Virus record (IMG/VR): IMGVR_UViG_3300036831_000067
Span: 1 to 64,000 of that record
DNA: 64,000 nucleotides
Reading direction: 5' to 3' (one strand)
From: a virus
Shown here: positions 46,622 to 53,623 of the stretch, in pieces
Position numbering within the stretch: position 1 is the stretch's first letter
Layout of the letters: every line of letters starts with the position of its first letter
Program-made: the position numbers and the translations under genes
Notes under the pieces: generated by a model
The model's database searches: none
What the model was told of the DNA's origin: nothing
What the model saw: only the letters and a program-made list of their open reading frames with translations

Positions 46622-47614
46622 ATGGTCAACTACCCCAGCGGGATATCCACCTACACCCCGAAGATCGCCGACTCCGCGCTGGTGCGCCGGTTCGTTGCGC
46701 TCGGCGGGCGCGGCTACGTGGCGCTCACGATCTGGGATGGTTCCACGGCGATCGATCCCGACGCGGGCAGCATGAACCTGCAGGTGTGGTTCGACGACGT
46801 CATCACTCCCCCGCCGACCGGTGACGATCCTCGCGGTACCCGGGTTATCGATGCCAGTGCCGATCAGATCAGCCGTGACGACATCGGGCGCTACCACTAC
46901 GACATCGGACCGCAGTACACCGGCAATCGGGGCGTACTCACTGCGCAGTGGACCTACAACGTGAACGGGACCACGTTCACCTTCACCGACTATCTGCAGA
47001 TCCTTGACCAGATGCCGCTCTACGAGAGCCTCAACGACTCCGAGCGCCTGCTGGTGGAGCAGGTCAGTTGGATGATCGGGGATTTCTACGACTCCACCGA
47101 CGGCGGCCCGCACCTCATCGACGAGTTCCAGACCCACTTCGACTACGAGCGTCTGGCCGAGTTGGCCGTGATCGCCACCCAGCGCTTCAACGTGATCGGC
47201 TACCCGTTGACCAGTTACGGCTTCGGGTACGGCGCCAACAATCCTCCGTCGGAGTTCTCGGGACTCATACTGCTGGGCACCTACCTGGAGGTGGTGCGTC
47301 ACCTTCGCGACTCCTACGTCGAGATCCCGAATTTCGTGGGGATGAACGTCACCTACACGGACAGAAGGGATTACTTCAACCGCTGGTCGCAGGTGTTCAG
47401 CTCGGAGTGGCCGGACTACAAGCAGATGGTGATGCGGGCCAAGTACAAGCTGCTGAACCTGGGCCGGGGATCGATCCTGCTGGCCGGTGGGATTTTCGGC
47501 AGCACCTCGGGCCGGGGACTGTTCCTGTTCAGTCCGTACAACGCTTGGACCAGGGCTTTCCGGTTTTATCCCGCTGCTCCGGCGATCTCATTCCCGGCCA
47601 CCCGGATCCCGTAG
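46622..47614 (+). CDS. Connector or virion protein, 330 aa
   Basis: The 330-residue protein starts at ATG 46622, three bases after the stop upstream, with MVNYPSGISTYTPKIADS (compare 44829). A beta region with VALTIWDGSTAIDPDAG and HYDIGPQYTGNRGVLTAQWT is followed by a helical half (LVEQVSWMIGDFYDSTDGGP, MVMRAKYKLLNLGRGSILLA). Beta-sandwich plus helices in this place suggests a neck or adaptor, but no family is recognised. Confidence 0.55.
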   Translation: MVNYPSGISTYTPKIADSALVRRFVALGGRGYVALTIWDGSTAIDPDAGSMNLQVWFDDVITPPPTGDDPRGTRVIDASADQISRDDIGRYHYDIGPQYTGNRGVLTAQWTYNVNGTTFTFTDYLQILDQMPLYESLNDSERLLVEQVSWMIGDFYDSTDGGPHLIDEFQTHFDYERLAELAVIATQRFNVIGYPLTSYGFGYGANNPPSEFSGLILLGTYLEVVRHLRDSYVEIPNFVGMNVTYTDRRDYFNRWSQVFSSEWPDYKQMVMRAKYKLLNLGRGSILLAGGIFGSTSGRGLFLFSPYNAWTRAFRFYPAAPAISFPATRIP

Positions 47615-47624
47615 CTGGTCAGCT

Positions 47625-48485
47625 GTGCCCATCATCAAGCTCCCGGAGCCTTACTCGGTCACCTTGGCCCGGCACTCGGTGAACGACTCGCTGATGGCCC
47701 ACGGTGAGGAATGCGTGCTGCTATCCACCTATCACCCCAGCGACGGCGACGGGATGACCTGTCCCAACTGCTCCGACGACATCTACGACAGCGGATCCAA
47801 CACCTGCACTTATTGCTTCGGCACCGGCTACTCCGGTGGGGTGCGCTACGCCCGGCGGGTATGGGGGCTGTTCAGCGATCACCGCGCCGACGAGAATTAC
47901 TCGGCGCGCGGCACCTGGGCGCCCGACGCCCGGGAGTTTCAGACCGAGGCCTTCCCGCTGCTGCTGGAGCACGACTTCGTGGTACGGGTGCGCCACTGGG
48001 ACACCAATCACATCCCCTTGGAGTTGGAGGGCTACTACGGCATCGGCCAGGTCATTCGCAACAGCCTGCGTACCGGCAACCGGTTCGGCCAGTTCTACTG
48101 GGACGTGGTGGGCCAGCGGGCCTCGATCACCAAGCTGCAGACCAACGACGCCATCTGCAATTACCCGGTGCTCGGCGTGGCCTTCCCCGACATCGGCGTC
48201 GGCGGCGTATCTACGGTGCTGCCGCCCGTGGTGGCCCCGGACACAAAGGTGATCTACTACACGCCGCCGACCAACGAATACAGCGTGGTCATCGGAGATG
48301 GCACCACATCGGTCTACCCGGTGGTCCACCACCTCGGCACCACGTCGGTCGTCGTCGCGGTCTACGAGGTATCCACCGGCGAGTTGGTCGACGTCGACAC
48401 CTTCGTCACCGACGCCAACACGGTCACGTTCCGGTTCGGGGTCGCCCCGGCCCCGGGCTCCTGTCGAGTGGTTATCCGAGGTTGA
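47625..48485 (+). CDS. Neck/connector-type protein with zinc ribbon, 286 aa
   Basis: GTG 47625. CPNCSDDIYDSGSNTCTYCF at about residues 46-65 is a C-x2-C / C-x2-C ribbon followed by a glycine-rich turn. A central beta region follows, and the last 90 residues (YSVVIGDGTTSVYPVVHHLG, VVVAVYEVSTGELVDVDTFV) match a small beta-sandwich that I know as an appendage domain in phage structural proteins. The gene lies just before the tail-terminator candidates, so a neck or portal-tail connector role is suggested. Confidence 0.6.
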   Translation: MPIIKLPEPYSVTLARHSVNDSLMAHGEECVLLSTYHPSDGDGMTCPNCSDDIYDSGSNTCTYCFGTGYSGGVRYARRVWGLFSDHRADENYSARGTWAPDAREFQTEAFPLLLEHDFVVRVRHWDTNHIPLELEGYYGIGQVIRNSLRTGNRFGQFYWDVVGQRASITKLQTNDAICNYPVLGVAFPDIGVGGVSTVLPPVVAPDTKVIYYTPPTNEYSVVIGDGTTSVYPVVHHLGTTSVVVAVYEVSTGELVDVDTFVTDANTVTFRFGVAPAPGSCRVVIRG

Positions 48486-48486
48486 T

Positions 48487-48951
48487 ATGAAAATTCCCGT
48501 CCCCCACCGGATCTGTCGAATCGTGTCCGAGCGAGCGGCCAAGAACGCGCGCGAGGATGTGCGCAGTATGGGCTGGTCCGACAAGTCGATGGAAGCTCTG
48601 GTTCCGCTGGAGTCCGAGGAGAACGGGTTGGTCGGGATCCGCTCCAAGCAGAAGTACCTCATGTATCAGGAGCGCGGCATCAAACCGTTCCTGATGACCT
48701 GGGTGCAGGGGCGCGTCATCCCGATGGGCTGCAAGCAGGGCGACGGTCCGCACTTCGTCACCGGTGGTCACGTCGGGGAGCCCGGCTACGTCAACATCCC
48801 CCATGTCGGCCGGGTCTACCGTGAGCAGCGCTGGCGCCATCCCGGCATCCGGCCCAAGCACTTCATGCAGAGCGCCCTGGACAAGGCCATCAAGCAATCA
48901 CAGCCAGAGATCAAACAGGAACTCCTGCGAATGATGAGAGGAAATCGCTGA
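48487..48951 (+). CDS. Head-tail connector or tail-completion protein, 154 aa
   Basis: The 154-residue protein has an HK97-gp10-like composition: a helical basic N-terminus, a beta core (YLMYQERGIKPFLMTWVQGR) and a C-terminal RWRHPGIRPKHFMQSALDKA helix, the pattern of tail-completion proteins (HPG..P..Fm..Al). The ATG is 1 base after the preceding stop and its own stop overlaps the next start (TGATG). The assignment is from pattern and order only. Confidence 0.6.
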   Translation: MKIPVPHRICRIVSERAAKNAREDVRSMGWSDKSMEALVPLESEENGLVGIRSKQKYLMYQERGIKPFLMTWVQGRVIPMGCKQGDGPHFVTGGHVGEPGYVNIPHVGRVYREQRWRHPGIRPKHFMQSALDKAIKQSQPEIKQELLRMMRGNR

Positions 48952-49802
48952 TGAGCACCCCGACCGAGCCGCCCGGTAGCACCGATCCTGGGGGCACTGG
49001 CCCCTACGGCCCCACTGCCTTCTGGTCCGACGAGCACCCTCCTGTTGATCTGCTCACCCAGGTCAACGACACCCTGCCCGGGTCCACCCCGGGAGGGCTC
49101 ATCGAGGCGGTCAAGCGCGCGGTGGTCACCGGCCTGCGCGATGCCGTCACCACTGCCGACCTGCAGGTCAACGGCAGCGGGATCTCCATCGATCTGGAGT
49201 ATCCCCTCGAAGAGGAGCGCTACCCGGGCATCTGGGTGCAGTTCTCCATCACCAAATTCACCCGGGCCGGGATCGGCCAGGAGGTGGCCTACCAGGACCC
49301 CAACACCGGGACCTGGACGCCCATTCAGACGTTCACCTTCAGCGGGCGCGTGACGCTGTCGATCGTGGCGCTGACCAACAAGGACCGCGACCAGCTCGCC
49401 GATTCCGTCATCGCGATGCTGGCCTTCACCCGGACCCCGGAAGTCTGGGTCACCCAGCCTTCCCAGGACACCAAGCAGTACCGGGGGCTGCTCGCCTCAC
49501 TGGACAACAATCCCTTCGTCTCGCTGACGCTGAACACCGACGTCATCAACTGCGGTGGTCAGGGTGTTGAGGTGGGGGTGCCCTGGCAACCGGACAAACT
49601 GGCCTACACCGACAACTACTCGTTTGACCTGCTCGGGCAGACCCAGATCCGGTTCATGCACGACGGCGCTTACACGCTGTCCAACGTGAACTACGTGCCC
49701 ATCGTGGTTACTTCGGTTCCCGAACAGGATGTGTTCCCGATTCCGGTCACCTATCCGCCGATCGGCCGGGGCGTTTCCGAGGAGACCCTGCGGACGCTGT
49801 GA
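48951..49802 (+). CDS. Tail terminator-like protein, 283 aa
   Basis: The 283-residue protein is directly upstream of the sheath gene. N-terminal Pro/Gly linker, then a helix (LIEAVKRAVVTGLRDAVTTA), strand pairs (GISIDLEYPLEEERYPGIWV, PIQTFTFSGRVTLSIVALTN) and a long helix (DRDQLADSVIAMLAFTR). This order matches tail-terminator/sheath-terminator folds, which cap the tail at the neck. The stop lies inside late motif 8. Confidence 0.55.
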   Translation: MSTPTEPPGSTDPGGTGPYGPTAFWSDEHPPVDLLTQVNDTLPGSTPGGLIEAVKRAVVTGLRDAVTTADLQVNGSGISIDLEYPLEEERYPGIWVQFSITKFTRAGIGQEVAYQDPNTGTWTPIQTFTFSGRVTLSIVALTNKDRDQLADSVIAMLAFTRTPEVWVTQPSQDTKQYRGLLASLDNNPFVSLTLNTDVINCGGQGVEVGVPWQPDKLAYTDNYSFDLLGQTQIRFMHDGAYTLSNVNYVPIVVTSVPEQDVFPIPVTYPPIGRGVSEETLRTL

Positions 49803-49828
49803 AATAACCTTCCGCGCGACAGAAAGGG
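49797..49828 (+). promoter_or_regulatory. Late-type promoter motif 8
   Basis: CTGTGA (49797-49802, containing the TGA stop) and GAAAGGG (49822-49828), directly before the sheath gene, one of the most highly expressed late genes. Confidence 0.6.
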
Positions 49829-49858
49829 GGAGAGAGGTCCTTTGCGCAGGGAGGCTTC

Positions 49859-51448
49859 ATGACCACTCCGGTTATCACCGCCCCATCCTCGGTGATCGAC
49901 TTCTCCACCTACAAACCCCCAGGTGTGTACGTCAATCCCGTCCCGGGACCGCAGCTGGCCGTTGCCTCTTCGCTGCCCACGGCGGTCGGGTTGTTCGGGA
50001 TGTCGGTGGGTTATCGCCAGTACATCGAGAGCCTGGTCATCAACCCTGACACGAACTCGACCACCCCGGCCATCAACCGGACCCTGTCCAACCAGGGCAT
50101 CCACACCTCGACGATCAAGGTCACCAACCCCAACAGCGGGGCGCAGTACGCACTGGGCACCGACTACACCGTGGTCAATGTCGGCGGTACCACCGGTACC
50201 AGCAATGCCCTGTACACCATCAGCCGGGTGATCGACGGCGGGCACATCACCCAGGGCTCGACCGTGCAGGTCAGCTATCAGTTCACCAACCCCGCCTACT
50301 TCAACCCCACACTGTTCTACACCTACCGCGACATCGTCACGGCCTACGGAGTGCCCTACAACCTGACCACCGGCGCCATTCAGTCCGAGCTGACTCTGGC
50401 TGCCCAGTTCGCCATTCTCAACGGGGCCTATCGGCTCGTCTGCGCCGCCGTGAACCCCGTCACCCCGGGTGCCCCTACCGTTGGCGACTACAACAATGCC
50501 CTGGCCAATCTCGCCAACAACGGCCTGGTCGCGATCGTGGTCTGCTGCAACGGGAGCATGCAGCCGATCCAGCAGCTGGTGCAGGAACACGTCGATCAAC
50601 AGAGCAGGTTCCGCTTCGAGCGCCGAGCCATCCTGGGCATGGACGGGACCGGCACGCCGGTGCCCTCCACCCAGCGCATCAACAACGCCATGGAGCTTTC
50701 CGACCAGCGTGTGATGCTGCTGAGCCCGGCCAGCTTCACCTACTTCTCCACCGAGATCAACCAGACCGTGACGGTGGGTGGGCAGTACATGGCCGCCAGC
50801 CTGGCGGGCATGGCGACCAACATGAGCTGGGCACAGCCGCTCACTCATAAGCTGCCGACCGGCTGGATCGACGTGCCCGAGGTCGAGCCCGAGTCCCAGA
50901 AGGACCTCGAAACCGAGAACGGGCTGTGCGTGATCGAGAAGACCCGGCGCCTGCAGATCTGGGTCCGCCACGGGGTGACCACCGACAACATCGACATGGA
51001 ACACCGTGAATGGTCGATTATCGGTCAGCAAGATGCAATGGTATATCGTTTGCGGGACTATCTTGAGAACGCAAATTTGATTGGCCAGCCGATATACGAT
51101 TACACACTGGTAAATGTCAAGTCATCTGCTGAAGCTGCACTTCAGAGCCTTATTCGTGATGGACTATTGGTCGATTACTACGGGTTGGAAGCGCGCCAGC
51201 TATTGACCAATCCGGACGTAATTGAAGTTAGCTACAGTTGGCTTCCGGCATTTCCCTTGAATTATATTGTCGTGACGTTCAATATCAGCCTCACCTCCGG
51301 CAACCTGACTCAGCAGGGCAGCACCGCCAACATCGCCAACACCACCAACTCGTCGGTGTCGAGGACGGCGGGTCTGATCACTGCCCCGGCCAGCTCCTCG
51401 ATCACCGACTTCGGTGGTCCGGCCAACACATTGCAGAGCACCGTTTAA
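49859..51448 (+). CDS. Tail sheath protein
   Basis: The 529-residue protein fits contractile-tail sheath proteins by length, order and sequence: YKPPGVYVNPVPGP near residue 20, a beta-rich middle domain (tail exposed), ASLAGMATNMSWAQPLTHKL (residues ~315) and the conserved C-terminal half with RLQIWVRHGVTTD and GLEARQLLTNP, leading to a C-terminal strand used for the interlocking sheath mesh. GGGAGG precedes ATG 49859. The segment 51000-51270 is distinctly AT-rich compared with the rest. Confidence 0.85.
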   Translation: MTTPVITAPSSVIDFSTYKPPGVYVNPVPGPQLAVASSLPTAVGLFGMSVGYRQYIESLVINPDTNSTTPAINRTLSNQGIHTSTIKVTNPNSGAQYALGTDYTVVNVGGTTGTSNALYTISRVIDGGHITQGSTVQVSYQFTNPAYFNPTLFYTYRDIVTAYGVPYNLTTGAIQSELTLAAQFAILNGAYRLVCAAVNPVTPGAPTVGDYNNALANLANNGLVAIVVCCNGSMQPIQQLVQEHVDQQSRFRFERRAILGMDGTGTPVPSTQRINNAMELSDQRVMLLSPASFTYFSTEINQTVTVGGQYMAASLAGMATNMSWAQPLTHKLPTGWIDVPEVEPESQKDLETENGLCVIEKTRRLQIWVRHGVTTDNIDMEHREWSIIGQQDAMVYRLRDYLENANLIGQPIYDYTLVNVKSSAEAALQSLIRDGLLVDYYGLEARQLLTNPDVIEVSYSWLPAFPLNYIVVTFNISLTSGNLTQQGSTANIANTTNSSVSRTAGLITAPASSSITDFGGPANTLQSTV

Positions 51449-51467
51449 GGCACTGGGAGGAAACGGA

Positions 51468-51938
51468 ATGGCGCCTACCGTAACCCGCGTCGGCGGTAGC
51501 GGGTTCACTACGATGATGTACAACGGCCAGCGCATGGCCTACTTGCAGATCATCAACGACACCCAACCCACCCCGGTGGCCCAGGCCGTGGCCGTGCAAC
51601 CTATCGACGAGCCCGTGCCCCTGGAGATCGTCACCGCGCAGGCCGTTGGCGTTGGTACAATGCGTGGTACATTCTACGAGTTGTGGAACGCCCCGGTCTG
51701 GGCCGACTTGCCGGGACTGCAGGGCACCAACACTCTGCTCGACATACTGCAACGGCAGACCGGTCTGGGTGCCGTCACCCTGCAGAAGGTCATCAAGGCG
51801 CCGCAGGGCATCATGCGTGCCCTGGTCTATCACGCCACCAGCATCACTGACGTCGACGCCGGGGAGAACATCAACATCTCCACCATGACGTTGCCGAAGA
51901 CCATCACCTGGCAGTACTGCTATTCGTCGAACGTCTGA
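51468..51938 (+). CDS. Tail tube protein
   Basis: The 156-residue protein directly after the sheath matches the tube protein by size and order. It is beta-rich: NGQRMAYLQIINDTQPTPVA, EPVPLEIVTAQAVGVGTMRG, GTFYELWNAPVWADLPGLQG, LLDILQRQTGLGAVTLQKVI, and a closing TMTLPKTITWQYCY. Hexameric rings of it stack into the inner tube through which DNA passes. GGGAGGAAACGG precedes ATG 51468. Confidence 0.78.
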   Translation: MAPTVTRVGGSGFTTMMYNGQRMAYLQIINDTQPTPVAQAVAVQPIDEPVPLEIVTAQAVGVGTMRGTFYELWNAPVWADLPGLQGTNTLLDILQRQTGLGAVTLQKVIKAPQGIMRALVYHATSITDVDAGENINISTMTLPKTITWQYCYSSNV

Positions 51939-51962
51939 CCAACAGGTAAAAGGAGAACACAC

Positions 51963-52187
51963 ATGTTGTCTGCCCTCAGTAACGTACGCAAGGCGATCGT
52001 CGCCGCGATCGGTGTCATCCTCTCGGGCCTTACCTTCACCCACAACCTCGACCCGATCCTGAACTGGATTCCGGGCGGCTCCAAGGTCGAGGCCGTGGTG
52101 GGAATCCTGATCGTCATCCTCACCCCGATCGTTACCTGGTGGACGCCGAACGCTCCGGCGTCGTCATCGACGCCCGCAGGTACCTGA
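51963..52187 (+). CDS. Two-span holin-like protein, 74 aa
   Basis: The 74-residue protein has a short basic start (SNVRKAIVAAIGVILSGLTF, first span) and a second span (VVGILIVILTPIVTWWTPNA), typical of small class II holins and the DUF7439-like actinophage membrane proteins. AAAGGAGA and the ACACAC spacer precede ATG 51963. Its location between tail tube and chaperones is unusual for a holin, so a tail-membrane or late lysis-timing role is possible. Stop overlaps the next start (TGATG). Confidence 0.6.
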   Translation: MLSALSNVRKAIVAAIGVILSGLTFTHNLDPILNWIPGGSKVEAVVGILIVILTPIVTWWTPNAPASSSTPAGT

Positions 52188-52549
52188 TGCGCCCGATCCT
52201 GCGCCAGGCCGAGCAGTACGGCCTGGGCACTCCGTTGCCCGACCCCCGTGTCGCCGAGCACGAGGTGAGTGATCTATTGAGGGCCCCGGGGATTCCGCGC
52301 GGGTCACTGAACCGTCGCGCCGTCGGTCCTACTCTCAAGCCGCCGGTCATCCCCGACATCACGGCCCCCAACGCCCGCTCTACGCCCTCTGGTGACCCGA
52401 ACATGAACCCCCGGCGCCTGGACACCCAGGAGGCGCCGAAAGTGGATGCCGGGCCGCCCCACAAGCTCACACCGATGCCGCAGATAGCACGCCGGGATTA
52501 CCGCACCGGCGACGGTGACTATGTCGCGTACTACCCTCCCGGATTCTGA
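52187..52549 (+). CDS. Hypothetical protein, 120 aa
   Basis: The 120-residue protein has an N-terminal helix (RPILRQAEQYGLGTPLPDPR), a basic middle (LLRAPGIPRGSLNRRAVGPT) and a Pro-rich, largely disordered C-terminal half ending GDYVAYYPPGF. Coupled to the holin-like gene by TGATG. No family recognised; presumably a minor tail-associated or assembly factor. Confidence 0.55.
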   Translation: MRPILRQAEQYGLGTPLPDPRVAEHEVSDLLRAPGIPRGSLNRRAVGPTLKPPVIPDITAPNARSTPSGDPNMNPRRLDTQEAPKVDAGPPHKLTPMPQIARRDYRTGDGDYVAYYPPGF

Positions 52550-52562
52550 GAAGGACTGATCT

Positions 52563-53258
52563 ATGGCCGGACGACGCCTGACCCCCGATCCCTCCGTGGT
52601 GCAGTCGGTGACCGAGATCGTCGACCCCACCCTGGCCCAGCCGATGGCGGGAATGGCCCAGCCGGGTGTGGTCACTCCGACGGCGGCGATGATCCCGCCG
52701 GGGATGGTGCGGGCCCAGCAGGAGGCGGGACAGGCCCGGGTCGCGGCCTTCTCGGAGTTCGAGCAGGCCGACCAGCCGTTCGCCACCTTTCATGGTGACG
52801 AGGATCAGTCACAAGGCGGGTCTGCACCCGCGCCGCCCGCTCCGGAGGTGGTGACGGAGCTGGATCCCCAGGAACGCCTTGATTTGTCCATGCTGATGAC
52901 GATCGGGCGCCGGGTTAAGAAGATCGACGTGTTCAACCACCCGGTGGTCATCGAGAGCTTGACGGTGGGCGATGACCAGCAGATCGGCCTGTATTGCAAG
53001 GAGTACCAAGGAGCCCCTCCAGCCGATTCGCGCTCCTATCAGATCGCGGTGTGTGCCTGTGGGATTCGCAGCGTCGACGGGGTGCCGCTGTATCAGCCCC
53101 TCTCGACCGAGGAGAGTCCCGGGGCGATCTTTCGCATCAAGGCCGACAAGCTGCAGAAGTGGTACCCGGCGACGATCACCGAGATCTATCAGGCAATTCT
53201 GCAGCTGGACAAGGAGTTCGCGGAGTTGGCTGACAAAGTGGGAAAATCCAACGGCTAG
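52563..53258 (+). CDS. Tail assembly chaperone, upstream frame (G-like)
   Basis: The 231-residue product has an acidic, disordered N-terminal region and a folded C-terminal domain (LDLSMLMTIGRRVKKIDVFN, VIESLTVGDDQQIGLYCKEY, QKWYPATITEIYQAILQLDK) like the G proteins that bind the tape measure. The frame carries the slippery heptamer GGGAAAA 12 bases before its stop and the tape measure follows, the classic arrangement in which a small share of ribosomes shift to make a longer GT-like chaperone. Confidence 0.78.
   Translation: MAGRRLTPDPSVVQSVTEIVDPTLAQPMAGMAQPGVVTPTAAMIPPGMVRAQQEAGQARVAAFSEFEQADQPFATFHGDEDQSQGGSAPAPPAPEVVTELDPQERLDLSMLMTIGRRVKKIDVFNHPVVIESLTVGDDQQIGLYCKEYQGAPPADSRSYQIAVCACGIRSVDGVPLYQPLSTEESPGAIFRIKADKLQKWYPATITEIYQAILQLDKEFAELADKVGKSNG
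53240..53246 (+). promoter_or_regulatory. -1 ribosomal frameshift slippery site GGGAAAA
   Basis: G-GGA-AAA read as X-XXY-YYZ in the chaperone frame. Shifting back one base at the AAA codon gives ATC CAA CGG CTA, leading into the frame to 53623 with no stop. The site is 10 bases before the zero-frame stop. Confidence 0.8.
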
Positions 53259-53623
53259 ACGCATTGTCGGAGTTGGAAGTGCGGCTAGCCTACGAAAAGG
53301 GACATCTCAGCCAGAAGAACCTCAACCCCTTTCAGCACTGGGCGCTGTTGTACTGGCTCTACCTGAACCGGCGCACCGAGGTCGAGGACATCCAGGCCGA
53401 ACTGATCCAGCAGACCTACAACCTGTTCCCCGAACGCTGGGGCGATCTGTACCGCTCTCACGTGCTCAACGAGCTTGGCATCGCCGACGAGGCGGCGGAG
53501 GACGTCGTGGTTGACGACCTCGACGAACTCAACAAGTTCTACGAGCAGATGGAAAAGAAGCAGTGGATCCGGGGCGGTAACCTGCCGGATGCCTTCACGC
53601 CGCAACGGGGCGTACGCGTATGA
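53246..53623 (+). CDS. Tail assembly chaperone, -1 frame extension (T-like)
   Basis: Reached by -1 slippage at 53240-53246; the fusion would be about 353 residues. The segment begins IQRLDALSELEVRLAYEKGH and contains LNPFQHWALLYWLYLNRRTE and IQAELIQQTYNLFPERWGDL, helices of the T domain. Independent initiation from a TTG at 53264 is possible but lacks a good ribosome site. The stop overlaps the tape-measure start by ATGA (53620). Confidence 0.75.
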   Translation: MQRLDALSELEVRLAYEKGHLSQKNLNPFQHWALLYWLYLNRRTEVEDIQAELIQQTYNLFPERWGDLYRSHVLNELGIADEAAEDVVVDDLDELNKFYEQMEKKQWIRGGNLPDAFTPQRGVRV

